64,000 nt of DNA from an uncultured Cetobacterium sp. (GTDB lineage: Bacteria; Fusobacteriota; Fusobacteriia; Fusobacteriales; Fusobacteriaceae), in the NCBI RefSeq assembly GCF_945952365.1, contig NZ_CAMFHX010000004.1, positions 58,692 through 122,691 of the forward strand, in the 5' to 3' direction. This document shows positions 1 through 6,717 of the stretch, in pieces. The number at the start of each line of letters is the position of its first letter. The stretch's first letter is position 1. The notes under the pieces were generated by a model. The model saw nothing but the letters and a program-made list of their open reading frames with translations, made no database searches and was not told the origin of the DNA. A program made the position numbers and the translations under genes.

Positions 1-328
1 TGTAGGAAGAGTTTGTGTAGTTGTTATTGCATTATTAGCTCTATTATTTGCTCTTAATCAAAATGCTAAAGTGTTGTCGCTAGTTGCTTATGCTTGGGGA
101 GGATTTGGAACAATATTTGGACCTGCAATAATAGCTGTTTTATATTTAAAGGATGTAAGTGCAAAAAGTGTTTTATCAGGTATTTTAGTGGGGACATTTA
201 TATTTTTAATTTGGAAAGTTATTGGTTTAGATGTTTATATGTATGAGTTACTACCTGGATTTATGAGTAATTTAATAACAGTTTATGTAGCTGAAAAAGT
301 ATTCTGCAAAAGAGTAATTGAAGCATAG
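1..328 (+). CDS. putP: Sodium/proline symporter (PutP-type), C-terminal part
   Basis: This gene enters from the left edge; the reading frame begins at base 2, so only about 108 C-terminal residues are visible. They resemble the end of the sodium:solute symporter family, PutP subgroup: a hydrophobic helix followed by a segment reading AYAWGGFGTIFGPA, then two more hydrophobic helices around a lysine- and serine-containing loop. PutP imports proline with sodium across the inner membrane. The stop is followed at once by a strong bidirectional hairpin. The N-terminal sodium-binding helices are outside the window, so assignment to proline rather than another solute rests on similarity of the tail only. 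Confidence 0.75.
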   Translation, partial: VGRVCVVVIALLALLFALNQNAKVLSLVAYAWGGFGTIFGPAIIAVLYLKDVSAKSVLSGILVGTFIFLIWKVIGLDVYMYELLPGFMSNLITVYVAEKVFCKRVIEA

Positions 329-330
329 AG

Positions 331-362
331 AAAAGGTACAAATTTATTTTGTACCTTTTTTT
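331..362. terminator. Bidirectional intrinsic terminator between putP and ogt
   Basis: A 12-bp perfect stem (331-342 with 348-359) has a 5-base loop. It is followed by a T run on the + strand and preceded by an A run that serves as the T run on the - strand. It lies between two convergent genes, and the last codons of the - strand ogt gene form part of the stem. Confidence 0.85.
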
Positions 363-823
363 TCTAGATGCAATAGTTCGTCTTTTAAACTTAAACCATA
401 TGCATAGCCAGTTAATTTTCCATTGCTTCCAATAACTCTATGGCAAGGAATAACAATAGGGATTGGATTTTTATTATTCGCCATTCCTACAGCTCTACAC
501 GCTTTTGGATTTCCAATAGCGATAGCGATATCTTTATATGACTTAACTTCACCATAAGGTATTTTTAGAAGAGCATTCCACACAGATTTTTGAAATTCTG
601 TTCCTGATGGATTTATTTTAAAAGTGAAACATTTTCTTTTTCCATTTAAAAATTCCTCTATCTCTTTAAAAGCTTTTTCTAAAAGTTTTGTAAGTTTAAA
701 AGTTCTATTTGAGTTTGGATTGTTGAGCTCTATTTTTGTAATTTCTTCTTCATTGCCTTCTATTTTAAGTAATCCGAGTGGAGTATCAAAAATATAAAAA
801 TAACCTGGAACTATATTTTTCAT
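344..823 (-). CDS. ogt: Methylated-DNA--protein-cysteine methyltransferase
   Basis: This 159-residue suicide repair protein transfers alkyl groups from O6-alkylguanine (and O4-alkylthymine) in DNA to its own cysteine. The active-site motif PCHRV is at residues 126-130 with acceptor Cys127, and a winged-helix DNA-binding region precedes it. Length and domain order match the single-domain Ogt/MGMT class without an Ada regulatory domain. The ATG at 823 has a good ribosome binding site (AGGAGG) just upstream. A well-formed promoter lies at 852-880 on the same strand, so the gene looks monocistronic. Its 3' end overlaps the shared terminator stem. The family call is secure. Confidence 0.93.
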   Translation of the reverse strand: MKNIVPGYFYIFDTPLGLLKIEGNEEEITKIELNNPNSNRTFKLTKLLEKAFKEIEEFLNGKRKCFTFKINPSGTEFQKSVWNALLKIPYGEVKSYKDIAIAIGNPKACRAVGMANNKNPIPIVIPCHRVIGSNGKLTGYAYGLSLKDELLHLEKKGTK

Positions 824-851
824 AAAACCTCCTATTAAAATATAATTTTAG

Positions 852-880
852 ATTATACTGAAAGAATTAGAAAAAATCAA
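852..880 (-). promoter_or_regulatory. Promoter for ogt
   Basis: On the - strand a TTGATT box (880-875) is separated by 17 bases from TATAAT (857-852). This leaves about 20 bases of leader before the ogt ribosome binding site. Confidence 0.7.
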
Positions 881-918
881 GATTATTTAAAAAAACATGT
901 TCGTTAAAAGGTTAAAAC

Positions 919-947
919 TTTTCAAAATAAAATATTTGTAGTATAAT
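919..947 (+). promoter_or_regulatory. Promoter for the cobalamin-regulated operon
   Basis: A perfect TATAAT (942-947) follows a weak TTTTCA box (919-924) at 17-base spacing. Transcription would start near 954, just where the riboswitch begins. Confidence 0.55.
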
Positions 948-952
948 AATTT

Positions 953-1130
953 GGTATGGTTTTGAAATTAAAAGGGAATTAAGTGAAAATCTTAAACGGT
1001 CACGCCACTGTAAAATGGACGAAAATAGTGAAACCACTGGGAAACTGGGAAGGGCTATTGCTAGGATGAAGTTGAGTCAGGAGACCTGCCATAAAATTTA
1101 AATCTGCGAATGACAGAGCGGGAGGATTAA
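953..1130 (+). ncRNA. Cobalamin riboswitch
   Basis: The leader carries the hallmark segments of the adenosylcobalamin riboswitch in order: a GTGAAAATC element, ACGCCACTGTAAA, CCACTGGGAAACTGGGAAGG, a GATGAAG segment, and the B12 box GTCAGGAGACCTGCC at 1076-1090. A short closing stem can form between TATGG (955-959) and CCATA (1089-1093). The following segment runs into the GGGAGG ribosome binding site (1120-1125) of the TonB receptor, which suggests control of translation initiation by cobalamin. No U-tract terminator is visible in the leader. The region from 824 to 1135 holds only this element and the two divergent promoters. Confidence 0.93.
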
Positions 1131-1135
1131 AAAAA

Positions 1136-3064
1136 GTGAATAAAAAATTTTTATTAGTAGCATTAGTTGCTGTAGCTAATTTAGCTGTTGCAGAACAAAA
1201 AGTTATAAAGTTAGAGGAAAGTGTTATAACAAGTGAGAACAGTTCAGCGACGATAGCTGATATTCCAAAAAATATAACTGTTTTAACGGCTGAAGAGATA
1301 GAGCAAAGAGGAGCGAAGACAGTAGCGGAAGCTTTAAAATTAGTATCGAGTGTAACTGTTAAAGAGATGGGTGGAGCAGATGCAGCTTTTGATATGAGAG
1401 GTCAAGGAGCGACTGCAAAATCAAATGTAGTTGTGCTTGTAGATGGAGCACCGATAAACTCGATAGATTTATCTGGATATAAAACTAGTTCAATACCTGT
1501 TGACAATATAGAGAGAATAGAGGTTATTCCTTCGGGAGGGTCTGTTTTATATGGAGATGGAGCTATTGGAGGAACAATAAATATTGTAACTAAGCAGCCA
1601 AAGAATAAGAAAAATTATGGTAGTTTAAATAGTGAGATAGGGTCTTACGGATTAAAAAAGCAACAAGCTATATATGGAACAAAGATTAATGATAAGTTAT
1701 CTTTAGAGTTGGATTATTTGAAAAAAGAGAAGGATGGATATAGAGATTATGCCAAAGATGATTTAGAAAGCTTTGGACTTAGAAGTAGATATAAGTTATC
1801 AGAGGGTGAGTTTGGATTTAAATATAACTATTCAAATACTGAGTTTAGAGCTCCTGGAAGCTTAACAAGAGAAGAGGTTGACGGAGATAGAACTCAATCT
1901 ACTGGTAATAGTTGGAGAGTTTTTGATGGTAAGACAGAAAAAAATGATTTTACAGGAGATTATACATATAATATAAACTCTGATTTAGAATTTAAAGTGC
2001 TTGGAATGTATTCTAGAGAAGCATATAGAAATATTAACGGATATCTTATTCCAGAATATAGAACAGATTATAAAACAGAGTTGAAATACTTAAAGCCACA
2101 GTTAAAGTATTCATACTTAGAAGAAAGTTATGTAGTGTTTGGTGGAGAAATTTTTGAAGGAGAAACGATAAATTATTCAAGCTCTGGAGATAATAAAGTT
2201 GAAAAAGAATCAATAGCAGGGTTTTTAATAAATAGTTATACATTTAATGATTTAAGATTTACTCAAGGATATAGAAGACAAAATATTGAATATAAGGGAT
2301 TGGGAAAAAAAGGAATTACAAAAAAATACCAAGCAGATGCGTTAGAATTAACAACAAGTTATCTATATTCAGATTCTGGATCAACTTATATAAGTTATAC
2401 AAAAGCCTTTAGAACACCTAATACAGACGAATTAAATCCTGATTATTTACCTGATAATGCTAACTTTGAGATGCAAAAAACAGAGACATATGAATTAGGA
2501 ATAAAAGATTATTTAGGAAATACATATATTTCAACATCAATATTCTACATTGAAACTCAACATGAAATATATTTTGATGCGATCAATTATGTTAATAGAA
2601 ATTTAGATGGAATGAGTAAAAGAAAAGGAATTGAGTTCTCGTTAGAGCACTACTTTGATAAGTTGACGATTTCAGAATCATTGACATATATGGAAACAGA
2701 GTTTAAAGACGGAAAGGATATTCCAGGGGTTCCAAATATAAAAGGAGTGTTGAACTTAAACTATAAGTTTAATGATAAACTTACTTTAAATAACTCTTGG
2801 GAATATTATGGTAAGGCTTTTGATAGCTCTGATGAAGCAAATATAAGAGAAAAAGTAGATAGTTATTTAATAAGTGGATTATCTATGTCGTATGACTTTA
2901 AAGACGGATTGATTGTAAGTATAGGAGTAAATAATATGTTCAATGAAAAGTATTATGACTACATAGGATATAAAGAACCTTCAGATTGGGACCCAACTTT
3001 TGGTAGAGTTTATTATCCAGCAGCAGAAAGAAATTATTATTTAGGAGTTAAATACAGCTTCTAA
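1136..3064 (+). CDS. btuB: TonB-dependent cobalamin receptor (BtuB-like)
   Basis: This is an outer-membrane gated channel of 642 residues, with TonB energy driving uptake. A signal peptide of about 19 residues ends at AVA before EQK. A TonB-box-like segment follows, then the plug domain (about residues 40-155, with LVDGAPIN and the GSVLYGDGAIGGTINIVT-type motif). The rest is a 22-strand barrel ending in the aromatic tail YSF. The start is GTG, chosen because of the GGGAGG site at 1120-1125 and the signal peptide. Cobalamin (or another corrinoid) as substrate is inferred from the riboswitch upstream and the BtuF-like gene downstream. The plug and barrel alone would also fit a siderophore or heme receptor. 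Confidence 0.88.
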   Translation: MNKKFLLVALVAVANLAVAEQKVIKLEESVITSENSSATIADIPKNITVLTAEEIEQRGAKTVAEALKLVSSVTVKEMGGADAAFDMRGQGATAKSNVVVLVDGAPINSIDLSGYKTSSIPVDNIERIEVIPSGGSVLYGDGAIGGTINIVTKQPKNKKNYGSLNSEIGSYGLKKQQAIYGTKINDKLSLELDYLKKEKDGYRDYAKDDLESFGLRSRYKLSEGEFGFKYNYSNTEFRAPGSLTREEVDGDRTQSTGNSWRVFDGKTEKNDFTGDYTYNINSDLEFKVLGMYSREAYRNINGYLIPEYRTDYKTELKYLKPQLKYSYLEESYVVFGGEIFEGETINYSSSGDNKVEKESIAGFLINSYTFNDLRFTQGYRRQNIEYKGLGKKGITKKYQADALELTTSYLYSDSGSTYISYTKAFRTPNTDELNPDYLPDNANFEMQKTETYELGIKDYLGNTYISTSIFYIETQHEIYFDAINYVNRNLDGMSKRKGIEFSLEHYFDKLTISESLTYMETEFKDGKDIPGVPNIKGVLNLNYKFNDKLTLNNSWEYYGKAFDSSDEANIREKVDSYLISGLSMSYDFKDGLIVSIGVNNMFNEKYYDYIGYKEPSDWDPTFGRVYYPAAERNYYLGVKYSF

Positions 3065-3071
3065 GAAAGAG

Positions 3072-3104
3072 ATGCTCTTTTCAAAGTTTGAAAGGAGCAT
3101 TTTT
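3072..3104 (+). terminator. Hairpin between btuB and btuF
   Basis: An inverted repeat (3072-3085 with 3087-3100, one G-U pair) is followed by a short T run. It probably ends part of the transcripts after btuB and lowers expression of the downstream genes, which have no clear promoter of their own. Confidence 0.65.
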
Positions 3105-3127
3105 CATATTATTTGAAGGAGAAGGTA

Positions 3128-3982
3128 ATGTTAAAAAAAATAATGATATTAAACACTTTTATTTTCACGATTTGTTTTTCAAGAGTATTAGTAGATAGTA
3201 CAGGAAGAGTAATTGAAATACCAGAAAATATCGAAAGAGTAGTATCTACTGTAACATCTAATACAGAGATTATTGTAGATATGGGATTGGTAGATTTATT
3301 AGTAGGAGTGGATAGTTATTCAGAAAAAGTGGATAAAAGATTAAGTGAAAAAGGAGTTTTAAGAAGTGATGACTTGAATGAGGAAAAAATAGTAGAGTTA
3401 ATGCCAGACCTAGTAATTTCATCTCATCATAATCTGAAAAAAGGGAAAGAGAGTTTGAAATTTTTTGATGAAGTTGGAATTCCGGTGTATGTTATTAAAA
3501 ATCCAAAATCTTTGAGTGAGGTAGCTGATTCGGTTATAGAGATAGGTGAAATTTTAAATAAAAAAAGTGAAGCTGAACATCTAAAAGATAAGTTTTTAAA
3601 AGAGTTGAAAGAGATAGTCTCAAATAAAAACTCTGAAGATAAAAAAGTATATTTTGAAATTTTAGAAAATCCAATATATACAACAGGTTCTGAAACTTTT
3701 TTAAATGATGCTTTAGAAAGTGTTGGTGGAAAAAATATTTTCAGAGATGAAAAGGGCTGGATTTCACCACCAATAGAATCTATTTTAGAGAAAGACCCTG
3801 ATGTGATATTAGTGGGTGAAGATAGAAAATATATGGTAGAAGAGATATTAGCAAGAGATGAGTGGCAGGATGTAAATGCTATAAAAAATAAAGAGGTATA
3901 TTTTATAGATGAAAGTATAAATAGACCTTCACCAAGAGTTTTAAAAGCATTGAAAGAGCTAAGGGAAGTGTTAGATAAATGA
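3128..3982 (+). CDS. btuF: Periplasmic corrinoid-binding protein (BtuF-like)
   Basis: This 284-residue solute-binding protein belongs to the class III (BtuF/FhuD/TroA) fold. A signal peptide of about 18 residues has no lipobox. The N-lobe begins with the family pattern DSTGRVIEIPENIERVVS, and a long helix links the lobes near residues 140-170. The C-lobe carries DPDVILVG. It would deliver cobalamin from the periplasm to a BtuCD-type ABC transporter, which is not in this window. The ATG at 3128 is preferred over an in-frame TTG at 3113 because the AAGGAGAAGG site lies between them. The last four bases overlap the next gene (ATGA), implying translational coupling. Cobalamin specificity is inferred from the riboswitch operon. 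Confidence 0.85.
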   Translation: MLKKIMILNTFIFTICFSRVLVDSTGRVIEIPENIERVVSTVTSNTEIIVDMGLVDLLVGVDSYSEKVDKRLSEKGVLRSDDLNEEKIVELMPDLVISSHHNLKKGKESLKFFDEVGIPVYVIKNPKSLSEVADSVIEIGEILNKKSEAEHLKDKFLKELKEIVSNKNSEDKKVYFEILENPIYTTGSETFLNDALESVGGKNIFRDEKGWISPPIESILEKDPDVILVGEDRKYMVEEILARDEWQDVNAIKNKEVYFIDESINRPSPRVLKALKELREVLDK

Positions 3983-4938
3983 TAACATTTAGTTTTATAC
4001 CTAAAGAAAATGAGTTTGAAAATTTCAAAACTATATACAATCAACTCAGAGAGAAAGGTATCTCTGGAATTGAAACAATTATCGGAGATCATTTAGATTT
4101 TTCAGAGTATAAAAACTATCCAATCAAAGGAGTGCATCTTTTGTATTATCCAACGTGGTTAGAGTTTTGGAAAGGTGATTGGAAAAAAGTTAAAGAAGAT
4201 TTTTATGATGATGAAGGGATAAAAAATTACTATAGAAGTTTTAAAAAAAATATTTTGATAGAAACGTTTAAGGAGCAGTTTGAAAACGCTAAAAAAATAG
4301 ATGCTGAGTATATGGTTTTTCATGTTTCACACGTTCGACCAAAAGATATATTTCAATTTGATTTTCAATATACAGATTTAGAGGTTTTAGATGAGTGTAT
4401 AAAAATAGTGAATGAAGTTTTTAAAGGTGAAGGACCATTATTGCTATTTGAAAATCTCCCTTGGCCAGGATTAAATTTTAGAGATTATGAACTTACTAGA
4501 TATTTTATTCAGAAAGTAAAATATAAAAATAAAGGGTTTCTTTTAGATTTTTCACATCTAATTTGTTTGGAGAGAGAAGTGACAAATTTTGAGGAAGCAA
4601 ATAAGTTTATAATTGATAGAATTGGAAAAATGAAAGAGTTAAAAGATTATATTTTTGGATTACATGTGAATGGGGTAAAGTTTGATAAATTTCTAGATTG
4701 TGATTTTCAAAATAAAATCTCTGAATGGGAGAAGGGAGATAGATATGAAAAATTTCAAATTGAGTTAAATCATATGAAAAATATAGACCCACACCTTTTA
4801 TATAAAGGGAATATAAATGAAATAATTAAATATTTACCAAATTTTAAATATATAAATTTAGAACTCGGTTTTTCATCGTTATTAGAGTTAAAAGAGAAAG
4901 TTCTAGAGCAGCTAAATTATCTCAAAATAAATTTTTAA
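3979..4938 (+). CDS. AP-endonuclease-2-superfamily TIM-barrel protein, CbiR-like candidate
   Basis: This 319-residue soluble protein has the xylose-isomerase-like TIM-barrel fold. Candidate metal ligands fall at the strand ends as expected for the superfamily: H53, H115, E158 (in FENLPWPG), D190 and H193 (in LLDFSHL), H229 (in GLHVNG) and E295 (in NLELG). It overlaps btuF by four bases in a cobalamin-riboswitch operon. Known: CbiR of Akkermansia is a member of this superfamily that hydrolyses the cobamide lower-ligand loop so that the corrinoid can be remodelled. Inferred: this protein may do the same to imported corrinoids. A sugar isomerase or true endonuclease IV is less likely given the operon. 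Fold confidence is high; function is moderate. Confidence 0.6.
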   Translation: MITFSFIPKENEFENFKTIYNQLREKGISGIETIIGDHLDFSEYKNYPIKGVHLLYYPTWLEFWKGDWKKVKEDFYDDEGIKNYYRSFKKNILIETFKEQFENAKKIDAEYMVFHVSHVRPKDIFQFDFQYTDLEVLDECIKIVNEVFKGEGPLLLFENLPWPGLNFRDYELTRYFIQKVKYKNKGFLLDFSHLICLEREVTNFEEANKFIIDRIGKMKELKDYIFGLHVNGVKFDKFLDCDFQNKISEWEKGDRYEKFQIELNHMKNIDPHLLYKGNINEIIKYLPNFKYINLELGFSSLLELKEKVLEQLNYLKINF

Positions 4939-4960
4939 AATATAAAAAATATGATATACT
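4932..4960 (+). promoter_or_regulatory. Candidate promoter for ricT
   Basis: TATACT (4955-4960) is preceded by TGA, giving an extended -10 element. The -35 region (TTTTTA) is poor. Confidence 0.45.
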
Positions 4961-4998
4961 CTATACTATAGAAAGTTAAGATTTTCGCGGGAGGAAAG

Positions 4999-5982
4999 AT
5001 GACACAAGGAAACTTAGAAATAGATAAAAATATAGATGAAACAACATTACCAGAAGTTGACGTAGCAGGAGAGGAAGTAGCTGAAGAGATTACTTCAGAT
5101 CCGAATAAACTTTATAATATATTAGGTGTTATGTTTGAAACTACAAAAAAAAGATATAGTTTTGAAATTATAGATAATATTGAATATAAAAAAGGCGATA
5201 AAGTGATTGTTGATACTATCAGAGGAAAAGAGATTGGTGTTGTTTATGGTGGACCTATGCAACTTCCAGAAAGAGTTTTAGTATTACCATTAAAACCAGT
5301 TGTAAAAAAAGCAAGTGAAGATGAAATAAAAAAATATGAAGTACTTCGTTTAGAAGCTAAAGAGGCATTCAAAGTTTGTAAAGAAAGAATAGGATTCCAT
5401 AAGTTACCAATGAAGCTTATAGAAACAGAATTCACATTTGATAAAACAAAACTTATATTCTATTTTACAGCGGAAGGAAGAATTGATTTTAGAGATTTAG
5501 TAAAAGATTTAGCAAATATTTTCAAATTAAGAATAGAGTTAAGACAAATTGGTGTAAGAGATGAAGCAAGAATTCTTGGAAATATAGGAGTATGTGGAAA
5601 AGAACTTTGTTGCAGAACATTTATAAATAAATTTGATTCAGTATCTATAAAAATGGCCAGAGATCAAGGTTTAGTAATCAATCCAACTAAGATTTCAGGT
5701 GTTTGTGGAAGATTACTTTGTTGTATAAATTATGAATACAAGCAATATGAAGAGGCTTTAAGAGTTTATCCAGCAGTTAATCAGTTGGTAAAAACGACAA
5801 AAGGCGATGGAAAAGTAATGAGTATAAGTCCTCTAAATGGATTCCTATATGTGGATGTTGAAGGTAAGGGAATTATGAAAGTTCTTATCGAAGAGATAAA
5901 GTTTAATAAAAAAGAAGCTAAAAAGCTACAAAATGTTTTATCAAAAGATGAATTACAGCATAAAGTTTTAGAAAAGGAGTAG
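4999..5982 (+). CDS. ricT: PSP1-domain protein RicT (YaaT)
   Basis: This 327-residue protein contains the PSP1 domain. Two cysteine motifs are diagnostic: GVCGKELCC (C199, C204, C205) and GVCGRLLCC (C236, C241, C242), joined by the family segment SIKMARDQGLVINPTKISG. In Bacillus, RicT works with RicA and RicF in an Fe-S-bearing complex that promotes RNase Y-dependent mRNA processing. No ricA or ricF is seen here, so the partner set in this organism is unknown. The first 35 residues are acidic and probably disordered. GGGAGGAAAG precedes the ATG. It is followed after 9 bases by trmN6, whose ribosome binding site lies inside the end of ricT. Confidence 0.88.
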   Translation: MTQGNLEIDKNIDETTLPEVDVAGEEVAEEITSDPNKLYNILGVMFETTKKRYSFEIIDNIEYKKGDKVIVDTIRGKEIGVVYGGPMQLPERVLVLPLKPVVKKASEDEIKKYEVLRLEAKEAFKVCKERIGFHKLPMKLIETEFTFDKTKLIFYFTAEGRIDFRDLVKDLANIFKLRIELRQIGVRDEARILGNIGVCGKELCCRTFINKFDSVSIKMARDQGLVINPTKISGVCGRLLCCINYEYKQYEEALRVYPAVNQLVKTTKGDGKVMSISPLNGFLYVDVEGKGIMKVLIEEIKFNKKEAKKLQNVLSKDELQHKVLEKE

Positions 5983-5991
5983 TAAAAATAG

Positions 5992-6666
5992 ATGGTTTTA
6001 GAAAATGAAGATATAGCACAGATCTGTGAAGGATACAGTTTAATCCAAAAAAAAGATGGATTTAGATTTGGAACAGATGCAGTTTTACTAGCCAATTTTT
6101 TTAACGGAAAGAAAAATGCTAAGGTTTTAGAGATTGGAACAGGAAATGGAGCAATTCCAGTACTATTATGTGCAAAAGATAAAATAACTAAGATGAAAGC
6201 TGTTGAAATCCAAAAAGAGATTGCAGAGTTAGCAATTAGAAATATAAAAAGAAATAATTTAGAAGATTCAGTTGAAGTTATAAATATGGATATAAAAAAT
6301 CTTGAAGAGGGAAATACATATGATTATATAATCTCAAATCCACCATATATGGTTTTAGATGGAAAAGAGATTAACGATAAAGATATGAAAAGCATAGCAA
6401 GACATGAGATTAAGTTAAATCTAAAAGAGTTTGTTGCAAATGCAAAGAGGCTCTTAAAACCAAGAGGTGAACTGTTCATGGTTCATAAAAGTTATAGATT
6501 TTTAGAGATATCAGAGGAACTTGGGAAATGTGGATTTTCTGTAAAGAGAGTTAGATTTGTTCACTATTCAAAAGACAAAGATTCAAGTATAGTTTTAATT
6601 GAAGCAAGCAAAGGGAGAAAAAATATATTAAAAATTGAAACTCCAATTTTTTTAAACGATAATTAG
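5992..6666 (+). CDS. trmN6: tRNA1(Val) (adenine-37-N6)-methyltransferase-like protein
   Basis: This 224-residue class I SAM-dependent methyltransferase carries the SAM-binding glycine motif LEIGTGNGAIP (about 46-56) and the N6-adenine catalytic motif NPPY at 116-119. The N-terminal segment FRFGTDAVLLANF is typical of the YfiC/TrmN6 group, which methylates A37 of tRNA1(Val). The NPPY motif rules out carbon methyltransferases, but related PrmC-like or RsmC-like substrates cannot be fully excluded. It is cotranscribed with ricT. A G-C-rich hairpin follows before uvrB. Confidence 0.8.
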   Translation: MVLENEDIAQICEGYSLIQKKDGFRFGTDAVLLANFFNGKKNAKVLEIGTGNGAIPVLLCAKDKITKMKAVEIQKEIAELAIRNIKRNNLEDSVEVINMDIKNLEEGNTYDYIISNPPYMVLDGKEINDKDMKSIARHEIKLNLKEFVANAKRLLKPRGELFMVHKSYRFLEISEELGKCGFSVKRVRFVHYSKDKDSSIVLIEASKGRKNILKIETPIFLNDN

Positions 6667-6677
6667 AGATACTTTAT

Positions 6678-6704
6678 GGGAGAGGAGAAACCTCTCCCTA
6701 TTTT
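6678..6704 (+). other. G-C-rich hairpin in the uvrB leader
   Basis: A perfect 8-bp stem (6678-6685 with 6691-6698, loop of 5) is followed by only TATTTT. It could be a weak terminator for ricT-trmN6 or a processing site. The uvrB ribosome binding site begins a few bases later. Confidence 0.55.
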
Positions 6705-6717
6705 AATGGAGGTGACT

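Noticed and set aside
3427..4092. A 221-codon open frame on the - strand opposite btuF and the TIM-barrel gene
   Set aside because: It is fully antisense to two well-supported genes, has a low-complexity Phe/Ser/Ile-rich product typical of A/T-rich shadow frames, and lacks a convincing ribosome binding site.
6676..6717. Upstream ATG extension of uvrB
   Set aside because: The extension would encode a G-C-rich hairpin and the ribosome binding site; the family N terminus starts at 6718.
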